Shown here in pieces: positions 35,162 to 43,314 of a stretch of DNA of 64,000 bases. Positions within the stretch are counted from its first letter, which is position 1; every line of letters starts with the position of its first letter. Origin of the DNA: CAJQQK01 sp963696075 (lineage in GTDB: Bacteria; Pseudomonadota; Alphaproteobacteria; Rhizobiales; Hyphomicrobiaceae); the NCBI GenBank assembly GCA_963696075.1, contig CAVOJD010000029.1:124001-188000 (forward strand). The letters run 5' to 3'. A program made the position numbers and the translations under genes. The notes beneath the pieces were generated by a model, which was not told the DNA's origin, made no database searches, and saw only the letters and a program-made list of their open reading frames with translations.

Positions 35162-36346
35162 TCAAAACCGGTTGACCGCGACCTCCTGCCCGCCGCGTTC
35201 CGCCGAGAGATAGGCGTTGTAGACGACCGAGATCGTATCAGCGGCCAGCGCACTGTCGCTTTCGGGCCGCTCACCGCTCGCCACGGCGCGGTAGAACGCT
35301 TCCACTTCCTGCGGAAACCCGTGCATGTGTTCTTCATCCGGCGCGGTTGGTGCCCAGCCTTGTTTGGTGCCGATCTTCTCGACGACATAGATGTCGTTGA
35401 ATTGGGCTTCGCTCGGATTGTAGGTATGCATCGCGTCATTCGGATTGAGTCGGCAGATCGCGCGGTGATTGTTGGCGGCAACTTCCAGCCAGTTGTGAAT
35501 CCCGCCCATGACGATTTCCGAGGCATAGACGTCCGCGATCGACCCATCCTCGAAGCGGATATGGACCTGCGCAAAATCCTCCACATCGTGATAGTCGGTC
35601 CTGAGGAAACCGCGGTCCTCGTAGCCCTCGATCCCCGTCAGACGGTGCGTCCGGCAGGAAACCGCAGCAGGCGCGATCGCACGCCCACGCCGCGCGCGGC
35701 CCTCGACACGCTTCAGGTAGAGTGCGGCGGAAAGCGGATGCACCGCCTTCCCGATCAGCGCCCCGCCGCCGTTCTTCGACCAGTATCCATAGGCCGGGCT
35801 GTGCGAACCTGAGTGTGCCTCCTCCCCGTGCATCCAAAGGATCTGTGCTTTGGTCTTCTCGATGATCTCGCGCTCTTTCTGGATCGCCGGCGCATAGACC
35901 CAGTTTTCCGCATAGAGCAGCATCGCCGAACTCTTGGCTTCCGCCTCGAGCAGGCGCGAGATGCTCGCGATCGCTTCATCGCGGGCATGCTCCATGCCCA
36001 CCTTGCTGATATGGAAATCATCACTACCGTCGCCGAAATAGCCGGTAAAGGGCTTCTCGATGATGGCATGGACGCCGCGTTCGAGGGCTGCGATCGCAAC
36101 CGTCTCGTGGCTCCATGGGCTCGAGCAGACATGAACCACGTCGACCGCATCGAGCAACCCCTCCAGGCTGTCGAACGCCTTGAGGCCGTGGGCATCAGCG
36201 AACGCGTCGCGATTGTTCGCGGTCGGTGAATAGACACCGGCCAGCGTCACGTCGGTGCCGTAGATCCTCTGGACTGCGTCGAAGTGAAGTTTGGCCGCGA
36301 AGCCGGAACCGATCAGCCCGCCGACGGCTTGTGGTTTTGTGCCCAT
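35162..36346 (-). CDS. Gfo/Idh/MocA family oxidoreductase
   Basis: A 394-residue NAD(P)-dependent oxidoreductase. The Rossmann start is GGLIGSGFAAKLHFDAVQ. VVHVCSSPWSHETVAIAAL is the cofactor-domain block, and IIEKPFTG carries the conserved EKP motif. A C-terminal alpha/beta domain with KNGGGALIGKAVHPLSAAL supplies the catalytic His. Members oxidise sugars, inositols or related polyols. The start at 36346 is supported by GGGAGAG six bases upstream. An ATG at 36370 would add eight residues. The substrate is unknown. Confidence 0.9.
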   Translation of the reverse strand: MGTKPQAVGGLIGSGFAAKLHFDAVQRIYGTDVTLAGVYSPTANNRDAFADAHGLKAFDSLEGLLDAVDVVHVCSSPWSHETVAIAALERGVHAIIEKPFTGYFGDGSDDFHISKVGMEHARDEAIASISRLLEAEAKSSAMLLYAENWVYAPAIQKEREIIEKTKAQILWMHGEEAHSGSHSPAYGYWSKNGGGALIGKAVHPLSAALYLKRVEGRARRGRAIAPAAVSCRTHRLTGIEGYEDRGFLRTDYHDVEDFAQVHIRFEDGSIADVYASEIVMGGIHNWLEVAANNHRAICRLNPNDAMHTYNPSEAQFNDIYVVEKIGTKQGWAPTAPDEEHMHGFPQEVEAFYRAVASGERPESDSALAADTISVVYNAYLSAERGGQEVAVNRF

Positions 36347-36469
36347 CTTATGCTCTCCCGTGATGCTCACCGTTTTGACGGTTTGGGAGAGATCATCGCC
36401 GATTGGGGCGGCAATGGCAGCAATCTTTTCGAAGAATTGCCCGACCTATGCCGGGCAAGGGAAGACAGC

Positions 36470-36661
36470 TCAGCCAGCCACCCGTTTGCGCGGGGCTTCC
36501 CGGGCGTTCTGCTCAGCCACCTGTTGATCGAGCCGCCGGCGCAGCTTCAGCGTGGCTTGATAGTGCGCCATTGCGGTTTGGTAGCCCGAAAAATCGAGGC
36601 CGGGTTCCGGCTTGGTCACCGAACCGTCTATCGCAATCACACCGAAAGAGGACAAATGCAT
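36470..36661 (-). CDS. Small hypothetical protein (63 aa)
   Basis: An open frame from the ATG at 36661, MHLSSFGVIAIDGSVTKPEP, ending in a basic, Gln/Arg-rich helix (LKLRRRLDQQVAEQNAREAP). It fills an otherwise empty gap, has an AGG about six bases upstream, and shows plausible protein composition. I recognise no family. It could be spurious. Confidence 0.35.
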   Translation of the reverse strand: MHLSSFGVIAIDGSVTKPEPGLDFSGYQTAMAHYQATLKLRRRLDQQVAEQNAREAPRKRVAG

Positions 36662-36839
36662 ATCAACCTGCCAATCCACCTTGTCGCATATTAGGAGCGC
36701 CGTGTTACGAAGCAGGCAAGGAACGGGCCGGCATTTGCCGCAAATCCGGACTTTCACGCTAACGATTTGCTAACCCTGTGCCGCCGCGCAGTCGGCTCAA
36801 CCGGCACGGGCCATCACCAAGGGGCGAGATCTGCAAACC

Positions 36840-37190
36840 ATGGCCGAGATCATTCTTTACGGACTGAAGAATTGCGACACCTGCAAGAAGGCGCAGAACG
36901 CGCTTGAGAGCGCCGGCAGAAATGTCACCTTCATCGATATCCGAACAGACGCTGATCTCGCCGCGAAGTTGCCCGTCTGGCTGGCCGCAAAAGGCCCGGA
37001 AAACCTGGTGAATAAGCGTTCGACGACGTGGCGCAATCTGTCTGACGGCGACCGCGTCAAGGCCGAGGATGCAGCGACCGCGCAAGCCCTGCTGGCCGAC
37101 AATCCGACGCTGATCAAACGCCCCGTCATCGAGGCCGCAGGCGAGGTATTTGTCGGCTGGTCGAAGGACGTCGCAGCCGCTCTGTCATGA
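36840..37190 (+). CDS. ArsC/Spx-family thioredoxin-fold protein (YffB-like)
   Basis: A 116-residue protein of the arsenate-reductase-like family. It begins IILYGLKNCDTCKKAQNAL, with a CxxC, then has TFIDIRTDADL, NKRSTTWRNLSD and a conserved NPTLIKRPVIEAAGEVFVGW with the Arg-Pro turn. YffB-like members bind glutathione and probably act as small thiol-dependent reductases. No ars genes are adjacent, so arsenate reduction is unlikely as its main role. Confidence 0.85.
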   Translation: MAEIILYGLKNCDTCKKAQNALESAGRNVTFIDIRTDADLAAKLPVWLAAKGPENLVNKRSTTWRNLSDGDRVKAEDAATAQALLADNPTLIKRPVIEAAGEVFVGWSKDVAAALS

Positions 37191-37542
37191 GCAGTTGGGT
37201 CACGATAGCCTGCGGCCAATATCGCCCGCGATTGTGCGTCACGAGCCCGCGCAATTAAGATCGCGCGGTTAACAGAACCTTTCAAACGCGCGGCGAACAA
37301 CGCTCGCGCTATGAAATGGTCGCGGCCTCATGCCTGGCCCGGCCTCCACGGCAAAGGAAATTGTCTCACGCATCTGCGCGGCGTCCGATTTTGAGATGAT
37401 CGCCCACAGATGTCTGATGGTCCAAATTCCCGGACCATCAATTCGAGCACGTTGCCTGCCAATGCGAGGCGATGGCCCAAGGAGCCGTTTTCCCGCTACC
37501 ATGGGGACTGTCAAATGGTCAGGCCTTAAGGGAAGCAATCGG
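37191..37542 (+). other. Intergenic region with a 9-bp perfect inverted repeat
   Basis: No gene is evident in these 352 bases. At 37415-37440, TGATGGTCC and GGACCATCA form a perfect 9-bp stem with an 8-base loop, without a T-run. It stands about 100 bases before the MetX-like start and could be an operator or a leader hairpin. I checked for a SAM-II-type riboswitch and did not see its conserved elements. Confidence 0.4.
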
Positions 37543-38559
37543 ATGAGTGAACGCGACTATGACGTCTTCGAGCTTGGTGAGACCGTGCTCCAGTGCGGAC
37601 TGACGATTCCGGCGCTCACGCTGGCCTATAAGACCTACGGCCGCCTCAACCAGGACCGCTCCAATGCGATCCTCTATCCGACCTCCTATGGCGCCCACCA
37701 CACCGACATCGACTGGCTGATCGGCCCCGGTCGCGTCCTCGATCCCGAGCGGTATTTCATCGTCATCGCGAACCAGTTCGGCAACGGCCTGTCGTCCTCG
37801 CCGAGCAACCTCGCCGAGCCCTATGGCCAGGGACAGGCCCCCCTGTTCCGGCATTGGGATAACGTTGCAGCCCAAAAGCGCCTGCTTGAAGAGGTGTTCG
37901 ATATCGACCGTCTCGCCCTCGTCTACGGCTGGTCGATGGGCGGACAGCAGGCGTTGCACTGGGGCGCGCTCCATCCCGCCAAGGTCGGTGCCATCTGCGC
38001 GGTGTGCACCTCTGCGCGGACCAGCCCGCACAACAAGGTTTTCCTCGAAGGCATCCGTGCCGTCTTGACCTCCGATGAAAGCTATCGCGGCGGCCACTTC
38101 ACGGCCCGTCCCGTCCGCGCGATCCGCGCCTTCGCGCGCGTCTACGCCGGCTGGGCGATGAGCCAGGCCTTCTACCGCGAAGAACTCTGGCGCGAGGCCG
38201 GCTTTGCCTCGCTTGAGGATTATCTGGTCCGCGCCTGGGAAGGGAACTTCCTGCGCCGCGACGCCGCCGACCTCGTCTCCATGATCGACACATGGACGCA
38301 TTCCGATATCTCGGACAACGCGCAATTCAGCGGCGACCTGACGGCAGCCCTTGGCGCGATCACGGCGCCGGCGATCATCATGCCCTCGACGACGGATCTC
38401 TATTTCACTGTCGCCGACAGCGAAGCCGAGACCGCGCAGATGCCCAACGCCGAGTTCCGCCCGATCCAGTCGATCTGGGGCCACCGCGCCGGCAACCCGG
38501 TACAATGCCCGGAAGACGAAGCCGTCCTGAAGCGCGCCGTCGACGAGCTTCTCGGCTAG
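37543..38559 (+). CDS. MetX-like alpha/beta hydrolase
   Basis: A 338-residue protein of the homoserine O-acetyltransferase-like alpha/beta fold. Seen are TLAYKTYGRLNQDRSNAIL, VIANQFGNGLSSSPSN, the nucleophile elbow VYGWSMGGQQALHWG, CAVCTSARTSPHNKVFLEG, and a C-terminal Asp (STTDLYF) and His (IWGHRAGNP). True MetX usually has G-G-S-M-G-G-x-Q and a GHDAF-type C-terminal His block, which differ here. I therefore would not call it homoserine acetyltransferase. The start at 37543 has AAGGGAAG upstream. The 3' end overlaps the His-rich gene by four bases, tail to tail. Confidence 0.8.
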   Translation: MSERDYDVFELGETVLQCGLTIPALTLAYKTYGRLNQDRSNAILYPTSYGAHHTDIDWLIGPGRVLDPERYFIVIANQFGNGLSSSPSNLAEPYGQGQAPLFRHWDNVAAQKRLLEEVFDIDRLALVYGWSMGGQQALHWGALHPAKVGAICAVCTSARTSPHNKVFLEGIRAVLTSDESYRGGHFTARPVRAIRAFARVYAGWAMSQAFYREELWREAGFASLEDYLVRAWEGNFLRRDAADLVSMIDTWTHSDISDNAQFSGDLTAALGAITAPAIIMPSTTDLYFTVADSEAETAQMPNAEFRPIQSIWGHRAGNPVQCPEDEAVLKRAVDELLG

Positions 38560-39119
38560 CCGGTTGACGCCTCGCTTGGCCCCGTATCGGCACCTGCATC
38601 GCCGGGCGCGCTCTTCAGCTCGCGGGCCTCGCCAAGCGTCAGCGCGATCACCCCGCTGCCGTCGAAATACAGAAACGACAGCGTCTCGCGCCTGGACGTC
38701 ATCTTCGCCGGCAGCGGCGCGTAGTTGAAGGTGGCGCCACCGAAGTGCGGCGTCACGCTGCCAACGTCCGTCGCCCGTTGTTGCTCGACGCGCAGCAACG
38801 TCATTCGGGTGCCATCCCGCGTCACCGCGTCGAAGGGGACGCCGGCAAGACGCAGGAAACTCGTCGGATCACTGGCCGCCTGAAAGCCTTCGACGAACGC
38901 GTTTTCGACGAGGTCGAGATCGCGGATATCGTCATTGCCCGCGTCGTGATGGTGGTGCGTCTCCTCGGTGTGCGGCGTCTGCCACTGCACGGGCCGCCCC
39001 GGTCCGTGGTTATGGCCGACCGGCCCGTGTGTATGGCCATCTGCGGACCCATGCGCGTGGTCGTGTTGGCCGTGGGCATGGTGGTGATGGTGATGCAAGG
39101 CATCATAGCGCCCGTGCAT
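38556..39119 (-). CDS. Histidine-rich protein, putative nickel-handling factor of the guanidine operon
   Basis: A 187-residue protein I do not recognise beyond its composition. Residues 1-58 hold about 20 histidines, including a run of six at 9-14, HGQHDHAHG, HTHG, GHNHG and a final HHHH at 55-58. This is a metal-binding segment like those of nickel chaperones (HypB, UreE, SlyD tails). From about residue 60 a compact acidic domain follows (DIRDLDLVENAFVEGFQAA, FLRLAGVPFDAVTRDGTRM, LSFLYFDGSGVIALTLGEA). It starts 32 bases after the guanidine hydrolase stop with AGGAGG before its ATG, so it is the last gene of the operon. A role in loading nickel into that enzyme is inference. Confidence 0.75.
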   Translation of the reverse strand: MHGRYDALHHHHHHAHGQHDHAHGSADGHTHGPVGHNHGPGRPVQWQTPHTEETHHHHDAGNDDIRDLDLVENAFVEGFQAASDPTSFLRLAGVPFDAVTRDGTRMTLLRVEQQRATDVGSVTPHFGGATFNYAPLPAKMTSRRETLSFLYFDGSGVIALTLGEARELKSAPGDAGADTGPSEASTG

Positions 39120-39151
39120 GGTCGCCTCCTGTCAGGTTTGTTTCGCGTCGA

Positions 39152-40363
39152 TCAGAATGTCACCGGCTTGTCGATGATCGCCTTGTGCGCGCCCATTTTG
39201 CCGTGCGCGACCAGCGACCCCAGCACCTCCACCACAACGCGCGCGCCGAACAGTGCGGTGATGTCGGACGTATCGTAGGGCGGGCTCACCTCGACGACCT
39301 CGAGGCCGCATACGCCTTCGGCCGCGACCATGCCGAGGATCTTCAAGGCCTCGCGCGGCAGGAAGCCGCCGGGCTCAGGCCACCCCGTGCCCGGCACGAA
39401 ACCGCAATCGATGGAATCGACATCGAACGAGATATAGACCGCATCGGCATCCTTCCACGCGAGTTCGAGGGCGATCTCGGCCGTCTTCTCGAGGCCGATC
39501 CGTTCGATGTCGTCGATGGAGAGTACATTGGTCTGGCGCTTGCGCGCCTCCTGCACGCCCGCCCGCGGCACCTGCCAGCCGCCGATGCCGAGTTGCACGA
39601 GATTGGTCGCCGGCACGTTGTCCATCTCGGTTGCCCAGTACCACGGCGTGGTGTGCATGCGCTCGTCGAGATCCTTCTCCTGGATGTCGATGTGACGGTC
39701 GAAGTGGATGATGCCGATTCGTTTCGAGGTGCATTGCGCGATGCCGCGCACGCACGGAAAGCCGATCGAATGGTCGCCGCCGAGCATGACCGGCAGGGCG
39801 CCCGAAGAGAACACATGGCTGACGCCGCGCGTGATCTGATCGAAGCTCTTTTCCAGGTTCGCCGGGATCGTGAACACATCACCGGCATCGCACAGCGTCA
39901 TCTGCTCGCGCAGGTCGACGCCGAGTTCATAATTGTAGGGCGTGTAAAGCGCCGAGATGCGCCGGATGCCTTGCGGCCCGAAGCGCGTGCCGGGCCGATA
40001 GGTCGTCCCTGAATCGAATGGAATGCCAAGGACTGCGGCATCATACTTGGCCACATCGCGCACATTCTCGACATAGGGCGCCTTGAGGAACGTGTTGATG
40101 CCGGCGAAATGCGGCAGCTCACCCCGCGCAAACGTCGGGATCGTCTTGTCATCGAGGCAGTCCGCCCCGGGAAGCCCCATATCGAGCGCCCACTGCTGTT
40201 CGCGCCGCCACCCATCTTCCGACAGCCGCCCCTCCGCTTCCACCGCCTTCCAGCCGAGGCTTTCGCGCGAATTGAAATCCGGGTGGTGGGCGCGCTGGCG
40301 TGGCGCGTGGGAACGCAGGCCCGCGCCTCTCGTCGCATGAGTTCGCTCGTTCGGGAAGATCAT
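39152..40363 (-). CDS. gdmH: Ureohydrolase-family guanidine hydrolase (GdmH-like)
   Basis: A 403-residue member of the arginase/agmatinase superfamily with an N-terminal extension of about 90 residues. Metal ligands are visible in GGDHS (H198), HFDRHIDIQ (D222, H224, D226) and SFDVDSID (D314, D316). From memory, DRH in place of the usual DAH, the DLDERMHTTPWYWATE stretch after it, and GFVPGTGWPEPGG are marks of nickel-dependent guanidine hydrolases rather than agmatinases. These enzymes split guanidine to urea and ammonia. Its ATG overlaps the ATPase stop (ATGA), and AAGGAG precedes it. The upstream guanidine-I riboswitch and NitT/TauT-type transporter support the assignment. Automatic annotation would probably say agmatinase. 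Confidence 0.85.
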   Translation of the reverse strand: MIFPNERTHATRGAGLRSHAPRQRAHHPDFNSRESLGWKAVEAEGRLSEDGWRREQQWALDMGLPGADCLDDKTIPTFARGELPHFAGINTFLKAPYVENVRDVAKYDAAVLGIPFDSGTTYRPGTRFGPQGIRRISALYTPYNYELGVDLREQMTLCDAGDVFTIPANLEKSFDQITRGVSHVFSSGALPVMLGGDHSIGFPCVRGIAQCTSKRIGIIHFDRHIDIQEKDLDERMHTTPWYWATEMDNVPATNLVQLGIGGWQVPRAGVQEARKRQTNVLSIDDIERIGLEKTAEIALELAWKDADAVYISFDVDSIDCGFVPGTGWPEPGGFLPREALKILGMVAAEGVCGLEVVEVSPPYDTSDITALFGARVVVEVLGSLVAHGKMGAHKAIIDKPVTF

Positions 40364-41145
40364 GAGGCTTGCTCCTTCTTATGCGTTGAAACGAGGGTCT
40401 CGACCGCGGCGCGCTTTCCCGCCGTGGCAATCTTGTCCTGGATCGGAAGGTCGTAGGTAATCGTTGCACCGTAGGCGTTGGGAAACTGCGGATCGTGGCG
40501 GACCTTGTCGAAAACGATCAGGCGGGTGCCGAGCTTGAAGGCCTCGGGAATGTCGTGCGTGACCATGAAGATGGTCAGTTGCCGCTCACGCCATTGGTCG
40601 AGCAGAAGGTCCTGCATGTCGGTGCGAATGCCGGGATCGAGCGCGCCGAAAGGTTCATCGAGCAGCAGGACGGGTGGCGACTTCATCAACGCCTGCGCGA
40701 TCGCAAGGCGCTGCTGCATGCCGCCGGAGAGCTGCGAGGGATAGCGCGTCGCGGCTTGCGCGAGCCCGATCTTTTCGAGCATTTCATCAGCCGCCGCGAT
40801 CGCCGCGCGCCGCGCGGCTCCAAACCGTCTCGCAAGGATCGGCGTCCCCTCGAAATCTCCGGCAAGCACGAGATTGTCCCGCACGGTGAGGTGCGGGAAC
40901 ACCGAATAGCGCTGAAACACGATGCCGCGCTCCGGTGTCGGCTCTGGCGGCAGCGGCTTTCCCGCGAGCTTGATCTCACCGCTGGTCGGTTGCTCCTGGC
41001 CAAGCAGCATTCTCAGAAACGTCGACTTGCCACAGCCCGATGCGCCAACGATGGTGCAGAACGTTCCGGCCGCAACCTCGAGCGACACCCGCTCAAGCAC
41101 GCGCACCTGATCGTAGGATTTCGTAACCCGGCTGACGGAGATCAT
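40360..41145 (-). CDS. ABC transporter ATP-binding protein (NitT/TauT type)
   Basis: A 261-residue ATPase. Walker A is IVGASGCGKSTFLRMLLG, the Q-loop is RGIVFQRYSVFPHLTV, the signature is LSGGMQQRLAIAQAL, Walker B with D-loop is LLLDEPFGALDP, and the switch His is in MVTHDIPEAF. The start at 41145 lies one base after the permease stop; an open frame further upstream is only read-through of the permease 3' end. With the adjacent permease and binding protein it forms an importer for the guanidine operon. It resembles the transporters earlier linked to urea carboxylase regions, now thought to be guanidine-related. Confidence 0.93.
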   Translation of the reverse strand: MISVSRVTKSYDQVRVLERVSLEVAAGTFCTIVGASGCGKSTFLRMLLGQEQPTSGEIKLAGKPLPPEPTPERGIVFQRYSVFPHLTVRDNLVLAGDFEGTPILARRFGAARRAAIAAADEMLEKIGLAQAATRYPSQLSGGMQQRLAIAQALMKSPPVLLLDEPFGALDPGIRTDMQDLLLDQWRERQLTIFMVTHDIPEAFKLGTRLIVFDKVRHDPQFPNAYGATITYDLPIQDKIATAGKRAAVETLVSTHKKEQAS

Positions 41146-41146
41146 G

Positions 41147-41968
41147 TCACAGCGCCTCCTCGCCCTGGTGCGCCCATGGGAACAGGCGCTGGGAGAGCGC
41201 AAGCAACGCCCGGTCGATCAGGTAGGCAATCAGCGTGATCCAGGCGACGTAGGGCAGGATGATGTCCATCGCGAGATAGCGCCTGACGAGAAAGATGCGG
41301 TAGCCAAGCCCCTCCGTCGATGCGATCGCCTCCGCCGAGATCAGGAAGATCCACGCCGGCACAAGGCCAAGCCGGATCGCCTGGATGAGCCGCGGCAGGA
41401 TCTGGGGCACGACGACGCGCACAATCAGTTGCCATGTCGATGCGCCGAGCGTCTGCGCCTTGATGATCAGTTCTTCCGGCAACTCCGCCGTCGCCTGCGC
41501 GAGTGCGCGGACCATCACCGGCGCCGTGCCGAACACGATCAGCGCGACCTTGGATTCCTGCCCCAACCCGAAAACGATGAACAGGATCGGCAACACCGTA
41601 ATCGGCGGGATCAGCGACAGGGAGGCGATGAAGGTGGCGAAGAACGCGCGCACTTTTGGAATGAGCCCGATCGCAACCCCGAGGGTGAGGGCGAGCAGGG
41701 TCGAGATGCCAACGCCGTAGGCAAGCCGGGTGAGGCTCGCAAACGTATCGCTCCACAGCAGATAGTCACCCGTGCGCCGGTTCGGCTCGAACGCCATCCG
41801 CCAGAACGCTTCGCCCATCTGCGTAATCGACGGCAGCAGCTTGTCGGCGGGATTGTCGGCAAGACGTATCGCGCTTGCGACCATGTAAACCGCAAGCGCG
41901 ATGAAGAAGGGGATCGCGGCCAGCATCAGCGCAACCGGCCGCGACGGCTTCTGGTTGATCAGGCGCAC
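41147..41968 (-). CDS. ABC transporter permease (NitT/TauT type)
   Basis: A 273-residue inner-membrane permease with about six hydrophobic segments. The cytoplasmic EAA loop lies in EELIIKAQTLGASTWQLIVR followed by VVVPQILPRLI. It has the arrangement of sulfonate/nitrate/taurine-type permeases. It starts 24 bases downstream of the binding-protein stop and ends one base before the ATPase start. Proposed to import guanidine. Confidence 0.93.
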   Translation of the reverse strand: MRLINQKPSRPVALMLAAIPFFIALAVYMVASAIRLADNPADKLLPSITQMGEAFWRMAFEPNRRTGDYLLWSDTFASLTRLAYGVGISTLLALTLGVAIGLIPKVRAFFATFIASLSLIPPITVLPILFIVFGLGQESKVALIVFGTAPVMVRALAQATAELPEELIIKAQTLGASTWQLIVRVVVPQILPRLIQAIRLGLVPAWIFLISAEAIASTEGLGYRIFLVRRYLAMDIILPYVAWITLIAYLIDRALLALSQRLFPWAHQGEEAL

Positions 41969-41991
41969 GGGACGCGGCTCCGGGCCGGGCC

Positions 41992-43065
41992 TTAGAGCTT
42001 GCCGTCCGCTGCCATCGCCATGTAGGCCGGATCGAAGCGCAGCTTGATGTTGTCCTTGTTGCCAAGCGACTTGCCGCCGGGGAACGCGATGCCGACGTGA
42101 TCGACGCTGGCCGCGCCCTCACCCAGGATGCCCTTCTCGAACAGGAAGTTGCGCACGAAGTCCATCGTCTTGACCAGCTTGGCGTCCTGGGTGAAAGCGA
42201 CCGCCTCGGCAGGCTTGTAGAACATCGCCGTGGTCGCGAGCTGGGCGTCATAGCCGGCAAGGTCGGTGCCCGAGGCCGTCGCCATCGCCGTTCGCGCGGC
42301 TTTGCCCGCTGCATCGTCCTTCGACATGATCCCCATCATCTCATACCACGCGCCAACCAGCGCCTTGCCGAAGGCCGGGTTGTCCTTCAGCGTCTCGGTG
42401 TTGACCATCATGACGTCGATGATCTCGCCGGGTGTCTTGGCAGAATCGAACACCTTGGCCGACCCCTCCATGGCCTCGATCTCGGAGAGCAGCGGGTTCC
42501 ACGTTACGACCGCGGTGACGTCAGAGGTCTTGTAGGCCGCAATCATGTCGGCATCCGACGTGTTGACGACGGTGATGTCCTTTTCCGTCAGCCCGACGCT
42601 GTCGAGTGCGCGCACCAACAGGTAATGCGACACCGAAAGCTCCACCAGATTGACCTTCTGCCCCTTGATGTCGGCAAGCTTATCCTTGCCCTTGAGGACG
42701 ATGCCGTCGTTGCCGTTCGAATAGTCACCAACGATCAACGCGGTCGTGTCGACCCCGCCGCCGGCCGGAATCGAGAGCGCGTCCATGTTGGTCATCGAGC
42801 ACCCGTCATAAGCGCCGGCGGTGTACTGGTTGATGGATTCCACATAATCGTTGATCTGCACGATTTCGACGGAGATGCCGTATTTCTCGGCCCACTTCTT
42901 CATGATGCCGCTGTCCTGGATCTGTCCCCAGGGCATCCACCCCGCATAGATCGACCAGCAGACCTTGAAGTCCTTTTTTTCAGAAGCGTGCCCACTCGCC
43001 ATCGGCATCAACAGTGACAGCGCCAGTCCGGCGGCAACAGCAGGGGCGAAAAGTCTTTTCAGCAT
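41992..43065 (-). CDS. ABC transporter periplasmic substrate-binding protein, probable guanidine importer
   Basis: A 357-residue binding protein of the NitT/TauT (NMT1-like) class. The signal peptide is MLKRLFAPAVAAGLALSLLM with cleavage near GHAS, and this fixes the start at 43065. Mature blocks include KVCWSIYAGWMPWGQIQD, YDGCSMTNMDALSIPA, SNGNDGIVLKGK, VNLVELSVSHYLL and AVVTWNPLLSEIEAM. The CWSIYAGWMPW beginning is characteristic of binding proteins annotated from urea-carboxylase regions (TIGR03427-like), many of which are under guanidine-I riboswitches. It is the first gene after the riboswitch at 43171-43290. Confidence 0.92.
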   Translation of the reverse strand: MLKRLFAPAVAAGLALSLLMPMASGHASEKKDFKVCWSIYAGWMPWGQIQDSGIMKKWAEKYGISVEIVQINDYVESINQYTAGAYDGCSMTNMDALSIPAGGGVDTTALIVGDYSNGNDGIVLKGKDKLADIKGQKVNLVELSVSHYLLVRALDSVGLTEKDITVVNTSDADMIAAYKTSDVTAVVTWNPLLSEIEAMEGSAKVFDSAKTPGEIIDVMMVNTETLKDNPAFGKALVGAWYEMMGIMSKDDAAGKAARTAMATASGTDLAGYDAQLATTAMFYKPAEAVAFTQDAKLVKTMDFVRNFLFEKGILGEGAASVDHVGIAFPGGKSLGNKDNIKLRFDPAYMAMAADGKL

Positions 43066-43170
43066 GGTCTCGGCTTCCCTTTGCAAAGCGTGGTCGTTGC
43101 GGCTCATCGAGGCCGTCGATATCGCTTTGGCTGCCGAGCAAGGGCCGGGAGAGGGCTCGCGAACGGCAAC

Positions 43171-43290
43171 CCTGTGCAGTGATCTCCCGGGATTTTGGCC
43201 CGCCGTGGCTCCGGCTTTTTCATCTCGCCGAAGTGCATCTCTCGGACCAGCATCACCTCAGTGACCGGAACCCTAGACGCGCTGCACAGG
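43171..43290 (-). promoter_or_regulatory. Guanidine-I riboswitch (ykkC class)
   Basis: On the minus strand, P1 is CCTGTGCAG (43290-43282) pairing with CTGCACAGG (43179-43171). Within it are the class hallmarks in order: CTAGGGTTCCGG (43276-43265), CTGGTCCGAGAG (43250-43239), and CCACGGCGGG then CCCGGGAGA (43208-43183). These match, from memory, the conserved CUAGGGUUCCG, ACUGGUCCGAGAG and ACGGCGGGAUAAAAGCCCGGGAGA-like blocks. Downstream CTCTCCCGGCCC (43152-43141) can pair with the aptamer's CCCGGGAG, giving a mutually exclusive fold as expression platform. No T-run follows, so control may be Rho-dependent or translational. It should turn on the ABC transporter/guanidine hydrolase operon when guanidine binds. 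Confidence 0.93.
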
Positions 43291-43299
43291 TTCGTTAAC

Positions 43300-43314
43300 G
43301 CAAGCCGTGTGCCA
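43300..43314 (-). promoter_or_regulatory. Sigma-54 (RpoN) promoter of the guanidine operon
   Basis: The minus strand reads TGGCAC-ACGGC-TTGC, matching the sigma-54 -24/-12 consensus with GG and GC exactly ten bases apart. Counting twelve bases on from the -12 GC puts the start of transcription near 43288, within two bases of the first riboswitch stem at 43290. This implies nitrogen-limitation control, presumably through NtrC, on top of riboswitch control. I could not identify a clear upstream enhancer. Confidence 0.8.

Noticed and set aside
37191..37542. SAM-II riboswitch upstream of the MetX-like gene
   Set aside because: The conserved pseudoknot elements of that class are not visible; only a simple inverted repeat is present.
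37543..38559. Homoserine O-acetyltransferase (metX) as a firm name
   Set aside because: Fold and elbow are MetX-like, but the elbow and C-terminal His block differ from true MetX, so only a family-level call is made.
39152..40363. Agmatinase/arginase as the name of the ureohydrolase
   Set aside because: The DRH metal motif, the GTGWPEPGG segment, the N-terminal extension and the guanidine riboswitch all point to guanidine hydrolase instead.
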